From Erysipelothrix sp. HDW6C (GTDB taxonomy: Bacteria; Bacillota_I; Bacilli_A; Erysipelotrichales; Erysipelotrichaceae): a stretch of 64,000 nt of DNA. The first letter of the stretch is position 1, and every line of letters begins with the position of its first letter. The notes under the pieces were generated by a model, which did not search any database, was not told where the DNA came from, and saw only the letters and a list, made by a program, of their open reading frames with translations. Shown one piece after another: positions 17,582 through 26,277 of this stretch. Position numbers and translations under genes: made by a program. The DNA is taken from assembly GCF_011299615.1 (NCBI RefSeq), contig NZ_CP049861.1:2108001-2172000 (forward strand), in the 5' to 3' direction.

Positions 17582-17806
17582 CTATGCTTCGTCTTCGGTT
17601 CCCAAGTAGAATATTTCTTCTACTGGTACTCCAAAATACTCAGCGATTTTTAATGATGATGTGATGCTTGGCAAAAACTTACCTTTTTCAATCGCATTGA
17701 TTGATTGTCGGGAAATCCCTACAATATCTGCTAATTGTTGTTGGGTAATCTTACCATTTCCAGTTCGAAACTGTTTTAATTTATTCAATACTATTTTTTC
17801 TTTCAT
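17582..17806 (-). CDS. Small XRE-family DNA-binding protein
   Basis: A 74-residue helix-turn-helix protein of the Cro/CI type. TQQQLADIVGISRQSINAIEKG near 21-42 is the DNA-binding motif, followed by the PSITSSLKIAEYFGVPVEEIF helix pair seen in the YozG/YvaO class. It forms a single-gene unit with its own promoter and terminator. A palindrome at the predicted transcription start suggests that it represses itself. Targets other than itself are unknown. Confidence 0.88.
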   Translation of the reverse strand: MKEKIVLNKLKQFRTGNGKITQQQLADIVGISRQSINAIEKGKFLPSITSSLKIAEYFGVPVEEIFYLGTEDEA

Positions 17807-17821
17807 AATGACCCCTCATGT

Positions 17822-17870
17822 AAACTTAGTTTGACGCATCTATCATATGTATTTTTATGAAATAAGTCAA
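17822..17870 (-). promoter_or_regulatory. Promoter and probable self-operator of the XRE gene
   Basis: TTGACT (17865-17870), a 17-bp spacer and TATGAT (17842-17847) form a strong sigma-A promoter on the minus strand. A perfect 11-base palindrome AAACTTAGTTT (17822-17832) falls at the predicted transcription start, a fit position for autorepression. Confidence 0.65.
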
Positions 17871-17889
17871 GTTTAACGACCTACATAAA

Positions 17890-17914
17890 GAAAATCACAT
17901 GTTTGGACATGTGA
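17890..17914 (-). terminator. Terminator after the lipoprotein gene
   Basis: An eight-bp stem TCACATGT/ACATGTGA (17895-17902 with 17907-17914), loop TTGG, and a U-rich tract on the minus strand. Confidence 0.75.
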
Positions 17915-17918
17915 CTTC

Positions 17919-18680
17919 TTATTTTGATTTTGGAATTTCAAGAATTTCAGGTGCTTGTTCATAAATCGCAAGCATATAACGGTTATCATGGTCACTCTCG
18001 TAAATTATTTTCTCAAATGTAAATAATACGATTGTTACTGCGGACTTTCCAGATGCGTCAGTTTGTTTACTCTCTATGCCAAGTGTCCCTTCAACGATTT
18101 CAATTATTGCATTATCATAATCGACTGAAAGTAGTTCTTGTTTTACTGCAGCAATCGCGTTGGGTAATGTATCCAATTCCACCATTTTTTTTGCAATTTC
18201 AGAATTATCATTTGAATCTGAGTATTGCTTTATCATTTCTTCTCTTTTTGTTTGATAGTCTTCCAAGGACGATGTTGTCACATGGCGTTTTTCAGTTTTC
18301 TTCCCATCAACGGACATCATGATGTCTACTACAGAATAAACAGTGTCCTCAATGATGTAAGCTGATGACCCTTCAAATTGCGATTTTCGAACACTGCCCT
18401 TGGGATCGATTGTAACTTCGTTTTGAATTTTTGAGTCACTCTCTTTTGATGATGAGACAAAGGACAATGTATGGATGGAGTCAAAAGTATCAAAATAGGC
18501 ATCCAGGAATTCATGTGCACTTTCATTGGTAGAAAGTGCCTTCTTTACATCTTGTAAAGTCATCGCCGCAATAAAGTTCTTGGGTTCTGAATAGCCTGTT
18601 TCGGGAAGTTGTTCCGATTGAGTTGATGAGCATGCTGTGAGCAATATCAATGCACTCAGCAAACACGTTATTCGTTTCAT
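17919..18680 (-). CDS. Lipoprotein of unknown function
   Basis: A 253-residue protein with a lipoprotein signal (basic start, hydrophobic run, lipobox LTAC, Cys17). The mature part is soluble and acidic, without recognised repeats or catalytic motif. The strand-rich stretch after residue 75 recalls LppX/LprG or DUF-type outer-face lipoproteins, but I cannot assign it. An in-frame GTG at 18689 exists. I chose the ATG at 18680 because GAGGTGA is well spaced before it. It is transcribed alone, with a terminator, divergent from the membrane/papain-like fusion gene. Confidence 0.72.
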   Translation of the reverse strand: MKRITCLLSALILLTACSSTQSEQLPETGYSEPKNFIAAMTLQDVKKALSTNESAHEFLDAYFDTFDSIHTLSFVSSSKESDSKIQNEVTIDPKGSVRKSQFEGSSAYIIEDTVYSVVDIMMSVDGKKTEKRHVTTSSLEDYQTKREEMIKQYSDSNDNSEIAKKMVELDTLPNAIAAVKQELLSVDYDNAIIEIVEGTLGIESKQTDASGKSAVTIVLFTFEKIIYESDHDNRYMLAIYEQAPEILEIPKSK

Positions 18681-18784
18681 GACTTTCACCTCGGTATCTA
18701 TTACTGCGATACTCTATCATGACACGCTTGTAATTTCACCAAATTGTCACAAAACGACTGATTAATGTCTTTAATGGCATCAAT

Positions 18785-18815
18785 TTTACACTTTGAGGCG
18801 CATATCGTTTATAAT
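18785..18815 (+). promoter_or_regulatory. Promoter for the DUF308/papain-like gene
   Basis: TATAAT (18810-18815) lies 33 bp upstream of the chosen start. TTTACA (18785-18790), or TTACAC one base later, serves as a -35 with 18-19 bp spacing. Confidence 0.5.
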
Positions 18816-18847
18816 TTACATATATATAGAATGTGATGAGGGTCAAA

Positions 18848-20125
18848 ATGAAAATCAAATACTACAACCATATCCAATTTCTAGTCATCGGACTAATTTT
18901 AATCGTCATGGGCGGATTTATTTTTTCTCAACCGCTATCGGCAACCCGATCAATGCTTAATCTCTTTGGAATGCTCTTTATTCTAATTGGGGTCATTCGT
19001 TTTACTGGCTTTGTGCTTTCATCAATCTTTAAGTCACACGAAAACAAACCCCAGAAATATGAAGACCTATCCAATGCGGTTGGAAACATTGTATTTGGAT
19101 TAATTATTATCAATACACCAGGTATTCAATTGCGATTATTTGTTACATTAATTGGTGCTTATGCGCTCTTCTTTGGCCTCATTCTTGGTGTAACTTATTT
19201 GTTCTATCTTAAGGATGGTGTAAGCGGTCGCCTCCCAAAATTAATTTTAAGTCTTTTTTATTGTGCGTTTGGTATCACCTTTCTTCTTGCCCCAAGCCAA
19301 CTTTTAGCACAAGTTTTTGACATCATTGCTCTATTCCTTATTTTCTATGGGTTGATGTATATCAAGGAATTCTTACAGGCCATCCTGCCAGATTCCATCG
19401 CACAAAAGTTTAAGAGTCGCATTCGCATTACCATGCCAGTAATGTTTGCCGCATTTTTACCTAAGCTTATGTTGAACAAGATTGACGAAGGTACCACTTC
19501 TGATACAGATACGATCCTTCATGAGTTTGTACGCTCTGAGGATGCTGATATCGAAGTCTTTGTACACGTCACAGAAAAAGGTACTGGAATGATTGGGCAT
19601 GTCGATATTTGCTTTGAAGATGAACTGATTTCATACGGTAACTATGATCCTGCCAGCTATCGCCTCTTTGAGTCAATTGGGGAAGGCGTACTGTTTACCG
19701 CAAATGCACACGATTATGTTCGCTTTGTAACTAAAGATACAAAGAAAACTCTCTTTGGATTCGGTGTAAAGCTAACACCGCAACAAAAAGAAAATGTACG
19801 CAAACGTATTGCGGAAATTAAATCCGATACTTACCCATGGAATTTTGAGGACCGTGAGAACAAGGATGAACTCTACCTTCACCAACTGAGTGAATCCGTA
19901 AGTTCTCGATTCTATAAGTTTCACCGCGGAAAGTTTAAAACCTATTTTGTTTTCACAACAAACTGTGTCCTTTTGGCCAATCGTATTATGGGTACTGCTG
20001 GGCTCGATTTGTTGAAAATTAATGGTATTATTTCACCAGGAACATATTATGAATGTCTCAATCGGGAGTTTCGATCCGGGCGTTCTTTAGTCGTTTCGAG
20101 AAACGTTTACCAAAATAAAGAATAG
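18848..20125 (+). CDS. HdeD/DUF308-type membrane protein fused to a permuted papain-like domain
   Basis: A 425-residue protein in two parts. Residues 1-180 form six membrane helices spaced like HdeD/DUF308 proteins. Residues 225-425 form a soluble domain with GHVDICF (His251) and TTNCVLLANRI (Cys373). A His before and a Cys near the end is the order seen in circularly permuted NlpC/P60 or LRAT/YiiX-like hydrolases. The family may cleave amides or transfer acyl groups at the membrane, but no substrate can be named. I chose the ATG at 18848 because GAGGG lies five bases upstream. Longer starts at 18833 lack such a site. The domain assignment is from motifs only. Confidence 0.65.
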   Translation: MKIKYYNHIQFLVIGLILIVMGGFIFSQPLSATRSMLNLFGMLFILIGVIRFTGFVLSSIFKSHENKPQKYEDLSNAVGNIVFGLIIINTPGIQLRLFVTLIGAYALFFGLILGVTYLFYLKDGVSGRLPKLILSLFYCAFGITFLLAPSQLLAQVFDIIALFLIFYGLMYIKEFLQAILPDSIAQKFKSRIRITMPVMFAAFLPKLMLNKIDEGTTSDTDTILHEFVRSEDADIEVFVHVTEKGTGMIGHVDICFEDELISYGNYDPASYRLFESIGEGVLFTANAHDYVRFVTKDTKKTLFGFGVKLTPQQKENVRKRIAEIKSDTYPWNFEDRENKDELYLHQLSESVSSRFYKFHRGKFKTYFVFTTNCVLLANRIMGTAGLDLLKINGIISPGTYYECLNREFRSGRSLVVSRNVYQNKE

Positions 20126-20182
20126 TGTTTGTTGTTACGCAACACTGTTTCGTTTATGATGTACATATTAAGGAGTTCTAAC

Positions 20183-21307
20183 ATGAACAAAATAAAACAT
20201 TTCTTCACAAATACCATTCGCGATATGGGCTTCATTCGAGGACTCATTTCAATCCTGATTCTTGTCGTTATCTTCTCAATTTTGTCGTATACTAGTCCGA
20301 TTTGGGGAAGTTGGTTACGACTCGTCAGAAACGCACTACAACCATTCGTTGTCGCCTACATTGTCGCCTACGTTCTTTCACCACTCGTGAAACTCATTGA
20401 TCGCAAACTAAACAAACGAGGGTTATCGATACTTATTGTTATGATTATTTCTGTACTTGCGGTTCTTGCCTTTATATTTATCGCCCTACCAAACATCTTT
20501 TCAGAAATCAACACCCTGCTCCAACTCAGTGTTGATTCAATTGGACGCATTGTCGCTTCATTACAAGACTCCAACTTCTTTGGGCTCGGTGAAACATTAC
20601 AAGGCATGAATATTAATTTGATGGATTACATTAATATTTCTGAGATTGCCCGTTATGCTGCGCGTATTATGACTGATTCCAGCGCATTCCTTATTGGCTC
20701 TTTAGTATCTGTAGTCTCAGCTTCGCTCAACGGTATTGTGATTCTAATCATCACCATTTACTTCCTTACAAATGAAGAGGGTGTTAATACGATGCTCAAA
20801 AAAGGGGCTGGTCTAATTAGTCCAAATCTCCCAATGTACCTTCAACGTGCAAATGTCGAAGTTCGCAGTTACATAAACGCTTTTGGAATCGTAATGCTTT
20901 CCAAACTGCCGCAATATATGCTTCTATTTTTCCTCATTGGACACCGTAGTTGGTTCTTGCTTGGGGTTCTAAACATGATCGCGGTCATTATACCTTACAT
21001 TGGACCCGTTTTGGTCAATCTTGTTTCACTACTCACAGCCTTTTCCCAAGGTACCGTTCAAACCGTTGGGACAATTGGGATCATTGGATGGTCATCATTT
21101 GTTGATCAATATCTTATCACTCCTAAAATCTACGGTCAGAACATTAATGTTAATCCCTTACTCCAACTCTTCGCAGTGTTTGTGAATGCAACACTCTTTG
21201 GCATCGTCGGAGTCGTGATCGCAATTCCACAAGTTCTCATTATTCGAAGTGTATACAATACATATAAAGAATTACACGCAACAAACGAAGAACATCAAAC
21301 CGCCTAA
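20183..21307 (+). CDS. AI-2E family (PerM/YueF-like) transporter
   Basis: A 374-residue membrane protein with about eight helices and a large loop between helices three and four (about 95-170). GAGLISPNLPMYLQRANVEVRSYI near 215-238 and FLIGHRSWFLLGVLNMIAVIIPYIGP near 255-280 are hallmarks of the AI-2E transporter family, which includes TqsA and various sodium/proton antiporters. The start with GGAG at 20183 is preferred over an upstream frame that runs through the intergenic space. The substrate is unclear; quorum-signal export is known only for some members. Confidence 0.87.
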   Translation: MNKIKHFFTNTIRDMGFIRGLISILILVVIFSILSYTSPIWGSWLRLVRNALQPFVVAYIVAYVLSPLVKLIDRKLNKRGLSILIVMIISVLAVLAFIFIALPNIFSEINTLLQLSVDSIGRIVASLQDSNFFGLGETLQGMNINLMDYINISEIARYAARIMTDSSAFLIGSLVSVVSASLNGIVILIITIYFLTNEEGVNTMLKKGAGLISPNLPMYLQRANVEVRSYINAFGIVMLSKLPQYMLLFFLIGHRSWFLLGVLNMIAVIIPYIGPVLVNLVSLLTAFSQGTVQTVGTIGIIGWSSFVDQYLITPKIYGQNINVNPLLQLFAVFVNATLFGIVGVVIAIPQVLIIRSVYNTYKELHATNEEHQTA

Positions 21308-21319
21308 GGCGGTTTTTTT
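21297..21319 (+). terminator. Terminator after the AI-2E family gene
   Basis: An eight-bp perfect stem AAACCGCC/GGCGGTTT whose three-base loop is the stop codon TAA itself, followed by seven T residues. Confidence 0.95.
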
Positions 21320-21343
21320 ACCTTCCACAGCAAACCAAGAAAA

Positions 21344-21352
21344 TGATATAAT
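21344..21352 (+). promoter_or_regulatory. Extended -10 promoter for the LURP-one gene
   Basis: TGATATAAT is a full extended -10 element, about 22 bp upstream of the ATG. A weak TTCCAC lies 18 bp before it. Confidence 0.5.
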
Positions 21353-21373
21353 TGAAAGATACTAGGAGGTCAC

Positions 21374-21871
21374 ATGAAACTTTACATAAAACAAAAAGTA
21401 TTCTCAATAGGAGAGAAATTCAATGTCGTTGATGAGTATGGGGAAACTCACTTCTCAGTCGAAGGAAGTTTTTTTCGGATCCCAAAACAATTTTTAATTT
21501 ACGATCGCAATAATGTGCAAGTTGCAACAATCGATCGCCAAATGTTCCGCCTGCTTCCACGTTATGATATTCACTGTGATAATGGACCAACTATAACCAT
21601 CAAACGTGAGTTTACGTTCTTCAAAATGAAATTTGTTATTGAAGGAGTCGATTGGTTTTTCCAAGGAGACTTTCTTGATCACAACTATGACGTACTTACG
21701 GGAAACCAACCCATCATGCAACTCCGAAAACACTGGTTTACATGGGGTGATAGTTATGAGTTGAAGATCGATAAAGCAGAGAATGCATTGTTATCACTCT
21801 GTATTGCAATTGTTGTTGACAGCGAAATTGAAAGAGATCGTACTTCAAGTAGCTCTTCAAGCAGTAATTGA
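21374..21871 (+). CDS. LURP-one-related (YxjI-like) protein
   Basis: A 165-residue soluble protein. KLYIKQKVFSIGEKFNV at the start, then beta strands with IYDRNNVQVATIDRQ near 43-57 and YELKIDKAENALLSLCIAIVVD near 135-157, match the LURP-one/YxjI fold, a relative of the Tubby C-terminal and scramblase fold. Such proteins are thought to bind membranes or phospholipid-like ligands. It ends in a serine-rich tail of nine residues. It is a single-gene unit with AGGAGG before the ATG, convergent with the adhesin gene and sharing its terminator. The function in bacteria is not established. Confidence 0.82.
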   Translation: MKLYIKQKVFSIGEKFNVVDEYGETHFSVEGSFFRIPKQFLIYDRNNVQVATIDRQMFRLLPRYDIHCDNGPTITIKREFTFFKMKFVIEGVDWFFQGDFLDHNYDVLTGNQPIMQLRKHWFTWGDSYELKIDKAENALLSLCIAIVVDSEIERDRTSSSSSSSN

Positions 21872-21880
21872 CAGAAATTA

Positions 21881-21903
21881 ACGCACTTTATCTTAAAGTG
21901 CGT
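21881..21903. terminator. Shared bidirectional terminator between LURP-one and adhesin genes
   Basis: A perfect 10-bp stem ACGCACTTTA/TAAAGTGCGT with a three-base loop, T-rich on the plus strand. The stop codon of the opposing adhesin gene lies within its left arm. Confidence 0.85.
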
Positions 21904-24539
21904 TTTCTTACGTATATACAAAGGATGACACCAATAGCCGCTACTATAGCCGCAATACGTTGATTGTTTATTGATAGTCCTGTACTCGGCAAATCTCTTG
22001 AATCATTACGAACTTGAATGTGATATACTCCCGTTCCTTTATCGACTCGCGTATCAACAGTAATATCTTCATCTAATGGACGATACCCTTCTGGAGGTTG
22101 TATTTCTTTGAGGGTATACACCTCTAAAGCATCTACAGTCCATGTTGTTATCCCACCATGTTGTAGTTTTCCAGCAATAAGATTCCCTGATTGGTCATAC
22201 AATTCCAATTGATGCGGAAGATCAATAATGTCTTCCGATACTCCATCTATCTTTGTAGCAATAATTTGTACAGATCTGCGATTGTTTAATAGATTCTTTT
22301 CAATCACAACGTTGGGTGTCTTCGGATCAGAATACGGGACATGAATCGTGTGAATTGTTTTGTCTAACATGTAGCCATAGATTGTTTCCTTCTCAACCAA
22401 TAAATATGATTTCTCAACATCCAAATTCGGGAACGCAGTAAATCCGTATTGGTCCGTTTTTACCTCCACAAATGCGAGTTGCTTAATCAGGCTTTCATAA
22501 GGGAGAGTTTGGGTTGTGACATTGACTTCATAAAGCGCAAATGTGACGCCACTTATGGGTGTATTGTTTTTTGCATCTTTCTTATAGACGTGTATTTCTC
22601 CCTGCACCTTTTCATTCTTAAATACGAGCGGATACGTCTTTAAGTGCTCACTGATTTCAACAATTTGAATGGGATTGCTCCCCAGTATATACGGACTCTC
22701 GACCGCTATCTCCTCAATAAAGTATTGACCATAAGGCAGATTCTCAATGATTACTTTCCCTGAGTCTGAGTCAGTTGTATAGTCTCCCATTGGCCTCATG
22801 TCTGCATCATACAACCTAAATGTCGCTACGAGTGGTACCTCATCTGCTTCCGAAACTTTAAAAATTTCAATACTGCCGCGAATGCGGTCATTTTTGATGA
22901 ATAGCGAGACAGTTTCTTCGGGTTGAGTAATTGAAAACGGAATCTTATCTTCAAGTATTTGATAGCCTTCTGCTGTTTCATATTCCTTGAGATAGTACTC
23001 ACCATAATCTAAATCATTGGATATTGCTGTTCCATCTGCTCCAGTCGTCACTATTGCAACACACTCTTCTGACCTATTCATGATTTCAAAAGCAACACCA
23101 GTTAACAGTTCTTCATTCTCACCATGTTTAATCACCCGTAGTTTACCGGTAATAACAGGGTTCATGTGACTTCGATAAATTGTTGTATCCGCAATAATAT
23201 CCACATAATAAACCGTATCATCCAGTTGGTGCCCTGGTGCCTCTTTTACCTCTTTGTAGTAGATTCGCTGACCATGTTCCAGATTTTCAATGCGCAACAT
23301 ACCCATTGTATCCGTTGTTCCTTTAGCCACTATTGTCTCAAATGTAGGCGAGTCACTGAATACATAATGAACACCTTCCAAAACAGATCCACGATCATTG
23401 GTCTTTGTAATGGCAATTGAACCTTTTTTAAAGTTGAACCGAACTGCGACATTGACCGCTTCATCAAGTTTCAATATACCCGCTTGTTGTGTGTTCCCAT
23501 TGGAATACACGTATGACTCCCCCAATTCACTGTGCTTCTTAACCATACTCAATTGAGCGTTGTTCTCGACTACCTTAACACGCAAGGTGCTTTGTGAGTG
23601 CTCAATAACTTCTAGACCTTCTTGTGAGCGAATTGAATAGTCAGTGAGTGTGCGATCAGAGAGATCTATAACCTCACCCACGCTCACAGTTTGCTGCGTT
23701 CTATCCCACACGGGTCTATCATCGTGTGCTGCGATCAATCGGTTTATTTCTCTTATTTCACGTTGAGGATTGCGAGTCCCATAGGTGTGGAAATTCCACC
23801 CTAACGCCTCTAGAATTAGAATTTGCGTTGCCCATCTGTAGTCTGGGGTCTGATGTCCTTCAAACGTGTAACCATAATTGGCAATACGCTGAATGTGGGT
23901 TTTTTGACTTTCACTGATTTGGTATTTTAAACGACTCTCCATAACACGTAATTCTTGCAGTTTCTTTAACGAAACTGGAAACCCATTGGATGTGCTCACA
24001 TTAAGAATTGATGGCTCTAAACAATAACCAACCTGACCGTTAATTGTTACTTCCGTAATATCAATATCCACCCAATAGAATGAAGGGTTATCTCTCCAGT
24101 AAAATGAAGTATTGTATGACAATACTTCACCGACCTGTACTACTGCATTTCCATGATCTATTTGTTTACTGCGAGATGCGGGTTCAATGACTATAACTGA
24201 ACCATCGAGCATCGCAATAATCTGATAATTTTCAGAAAAGGAAGAAAGCACTTCACGATCTGGCAACATTTCATAACGAGCAATAATCCGATGCCCTTCG
24301 TCCGTAAACTCCAGTTTTCGAGTTGAGTCGGTGTCCAGTTCAGATACCTCAACGCCAAACTTGAACTGCCTTAACGTCGTCGTATCACCATCCAAATAGT
24401 AAGTCACTTCAAAGTCTACAGTTTCGTTTTCACTCACATATACTTCGTCGTCATTGGCATGAACTGCTGGTATCATGGTAACGAATCCTAACAGCAAGGT
24501 AAAAATGACCAGTGTACCCTTTCTCAATTTCCTTCTCAT
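21888..24539 (-). CDS. Thioester-domain and SpaA/Cna-B repeat adhesin with LPSTG wall anchor
   Basis: An 883-residue cell-wall protein. A signal peptide (about 1-28) precedes a thioester-type domain. It has Cys173 in GYCLEPS and Gln239 in WATQILI, the two residues that form the internal Cys-Gln bond in thioester domains of Gram-positive adhesins. From about 375 on come four or five prealbumin-like SpaA/Cna-B repeats (starts such as GSIAITKTNDRG, GKLRVIKHGENE, GSIEIFKVSE, GEIHVYKKDAKN). The protein ends with LPSTG, a hydrophobic helix and a basic tail for sortase anchoring. It probably binds host surfaces covalently. ATG 24539 is preferred over upstream GTG/TTG candidates. No sortase gene lies in the window. 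Confidence 0.87.
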   Translation of the reverse strand: MRRKLRKGTLVIFTLLLGFVTMIPAVHANDDEVYVSENETVDFEVTYYLDGDTTTLRQFKFGVEVSELDTDSTRKLEFTDEGHRIIARYEMLPDREVLSSFSENYQIIAMLDGSVIVIEPASRSKQIDHGNAVVQVGEVLSYNTSFYWRDNPSFYWVDIDITEVTINGQVGYCLEPSILNVSTSNGFPVSLKKLQELRVMESRLKYQISESQKTHIQRIANYGYTFEGHQTPDYRWATQILILEALGWNFHTYGTRNPQREIREINRLIAAHDDRPVWDRTQQTVSVGEVIDLSDRTLTDYSIRSQEGLEVIEHSQSTLRVKVVENNAQLSMVKKHSELGESYVYSNGNTQQAGILKLDEAVNVAVRFNFKKGSIAITKTNDRGSVLEGVHYVFSDSPTFETIVAKGTTDTMGMLRIENLEHGQRIYYKEVKEAPGHQLDDTVYYVDIIADTTIYRSHMNPVITGKLRVIKHGENEELLTGVAFEIMNRSEECVAIVTTGADGTAISNDLDYGEYYLKEYETAEGYQILEDKIPFSITQPEETVSLFIKNDRIRGSIEIFKVSEADEVPLVATFRLYDADMRPMGDYTTDSDSGKVIIENLPYGQYFIEEIAVESPYILGSNPIQIVEISEHLKTYPLVFKNEKVQGEIHVYKKDAKNNTPISGVTFALYEVNVTTQTLPYESLIKQLAFVEVKTDQYGFTAFPNLDVEKSYLLVEKETIYGYMLDKTIHTIHVPYSDPKTPNVVIEKNLLNNRRSVQIIATKIDGVSEDIIDLPHQLELYDQSGNLIAGKLQHGGITTWTVDALEVYTLKEIQPPEGYRPLDEDITVDTRVDKGTGVYHIQVRNDSRDLPSTGLSINNQRIAAIVAAIGVILCIYVRKRTLR

Positions 24540-24599
24540 TATCAACACTTTCCTTTCTCAGTACTCTAAACTCTTTAATTCGAACTAGAGTTCCTAAAG

Positions 24600-24619
24600 A
24601 AAAAACCTCCGAAGAGGTT
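24600..24619 (-). terminator. Terminator after the SIS isomerase gene
   Basis: Six-bp stem AACCTC/GAGGTT with a UUCG tetraloop and six U residues on the minus strand. The stop codon overlaps the stem. It ends the long transporter/kinase operon. Confidence 0.9.
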
Positions 24620-25265
24620 ATGCATCAAACATTTCTGATTCAATGTATAAACATAAAAAGTGATAAATCGCAAGATGAAATTCTTGAACTCTGTATGTTT
24701 CATTTGCGGGCACAACGATACACATATCGCTTAATGTCACCAATTGTCCCCCTGTTTTACCTGTTAGTCCAATCGTATGCAAACCCTTTACATTGGCAGC
24801 TTTTATGGCTTGGGCGACATTCTCAGCCTGACCGGAAGTACTTATTCCAATTAGGATATCGCCTTGATTTCCAAGACCCATAATTTGTTGTGCAAAGATG
24901 AGGTTTGGATCAATATCATTAAGCGTGGCTGAGTTCAAGGCATTATGTTGGTTAAGAGATATCGCGGGAATCCCTTGTTGTAGCTTTTGGGCAACATCAT
25001 AACCAGAGTCACCATACATTGTGCGGTATTTTTCTTTAAAATCTTCCGGTAATGGGCGCAACTTATCGAACCCTTTCATTAACTCTCCGACAATGTGATC
25101 AGAATCCGCAGCGCTCCCGCCGTTTCCACACAAGAGAACCTTTGCACCATTTTGAATTCTTTCCGTTAATGTACGTGCCAGTTCATTTAACTCAGACGTC
25201 AGTGGTTTTAGTTTGGGATTATCGTCATAAAAACGATTGATAATAAATTCTGTATTACTTTTCAT
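24618..25265 (-). CDS. SIS-domain phosphosugar isomerase (GmhA-like)
   Basis: A 215-residue SIS protein close to sedoheptulose-7-phosphate isomerase. LLCGNGGSAADSDHIVGELM near residues 43-62 holds the phosphate loop and metal-site acidic residues, and ISTSGQAENV near 135-145 is the second SIS serine loop. It is last in the operon behind a ROK kinase, overlapping it by eleven bases. Rather than heptose synthesis, it likely isomerises the phosphorylated sugar made by that kinase. This is inferred from context. Confidence 0.82.
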   Translation of the reverse strand: MKSNTEFIINRFYDDNPKLKPLTSELNELARTLTERIQNGAKVLLCGNGGSAADSDHIVGELMKGFDKLRPLPEDFKEKYRTMYGDSGYDVAQKLQQGIPAISLNQHNALNSATLNDIDPNLIFAQQIMGLGNQGDILIGISTSGQAENVAQAIKAANVKGLHTIGLTGKTGGQLVTLSDMCIVVPANETYRVQEFHLAIYHFLCLYIESEMFDA

Positions 25266-26232
25266 GCATTAACTCCTTTTCATAAAAATAAGATGCAACA
25301 GTCAACGAGGCAAGATCACCAATTGATTCACCCAGCTCACTTGGAACAACTGTGCATGCATCAGCAGCATACATAAGTGCTTCTTCTTGGATGATTGCTT
25401 GTGATGGTTCATAAAGATGATTCACATTACGTGCATAGATACTGCCAATAACAATGCGTTCAGGATTCAAGATATCAATAATCATTGATAGACCAATGCC
25501 CAGATTCTTACCAATATCATCCATAATCCCTAGCGCTGTTGAATCGCCGCGATTAGCGGCAAGCCCAACGTCTTTCGCACTCACTGCCTTAATATCTTGT
25601 GCCCATGGGATGATGAGTCCCTGTTGCCGTTTGGCAAGCAGCACACTTTGCGCATATTGAGCAATGCCACCACCACTACAAAAGCCTTCAAATGAGCCTC
25701 GTTTTCCATATCCAACAGGACCTTCTGCAGCAAGACGCACATGGCCGATTTCTCCTGCCATATCCGATGCACCCTCATATAAACGTCCGTTTAAAATAAG
25801 ACCTGCACCCATTCCTGTTCCAAATGTCATGAAGACCATTGAGTCAGTTCCTTTTCCTGCGCCATACATCCATTCTGCTAATGCACCCGCATTGGCATCA
25901 TTGCAAAGACGTGTTGGAATTCCAGTGGCATCCATAAAGTACTTTACGATTTCAACACGATCCCAACCAATGAGGTTGGGGGGTGAAAGAATCAAACCAT
26001 CCTTCGAATTTAATGGACCACCACAACTGATGCCAATTGCTGCAATCGTGAGTTCACGACGAAGAATATTCACATCAGAGCGGAGATTCTCAAGCATTTT
26101 TGTAACTGTAAATGATTGTGTTGTATAGGTGTCCATTTTTTTGATGATTTCCAATGTACCATCAACAACACACCCCAACGAGACACGACAGGTCGTACCG
26201 CCAATATCAATTCCAATATAGTATGTTTCCAT
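25255..26232 (-). CDS. ROK-family sugar kinase
   Basis: A 325-residue kinase with the ATP phosphate motif IDIGGTTCRVSLG near 8-20. Catalytic Asp is in CNDANAGALAEW near 115, and TFGTGMGAGLILNG follows. The usual zinc-binding CxCGxxGCxE of ROK proteins is replaced by GYGKRGSFEGFCSGG, so the metal cysteines are lost; the GHV His remains. It lies behind a ribose-type ABC importer, so it probably phosphorylates the imported sugar. AGAGGTGCAAG precedes the ATG. Allose, N-acetyl-hexosamine or other hexoses are candidates. Confidence 0.85.
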   Translation of the reverse strand: METYYIGIDIGGTTCRVSLGCVVDGTLEIIKKMDTYTTQSFTVTKMLENLRSDVNILRRELTIAAIGISCGGPLNSKDGLILSPPNLIGWDRVEIVKYFMDATGIPTRLCNDANAGALAEWMYGAGKGTDSMVFMTFGTGMGAGLILNGRLYEGASDMAGEIGHVRLAAEGPVGYGKRGSFEGFCSGGGIAQYAQSVLLAKRQQGLIIPWAQDIKAVSAKDVGLAANRGDSTALGIMDDIGKNLGIGLSMIIDILNPERIVIGSIYARNVNHLYEPSQAIIQEEALMYAADACTVVPSELGESIGDLASLTVASYFYEKELMHEK

Positions 26233-26250
26233 CTTGCACCTCTTTTATTT

Positions 26251-26273
26251 TGGCAGCCTCAATGAGGCTGCCA
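26251..26273 (-). terminator. Intercistronic hairpin behind a sugar-binding lipoprotein gene
   Basis: A perfect 10-bp GC-rich stem TGGCAGCCTC/GAGGCTGCCA with a three-base loop, lying directly after the binding-protein stop codon. No U-run follows, so it more likely protects the upstream mRNA than ends transcription. Confidence 0.6.
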
Positions 26274-26277
26274 TAGT

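Noticed and set aside
20129..20182. 18-residue extension of the AI-2E family protein
   Set aside because: No ribosome site; the ATG at 20183 has GGAG at proper spacing.
25664..26128. Plus-strand open frame of 154 codons over the ROK gene
   Set aside because: Antisense shadow of a clear kinase gene.
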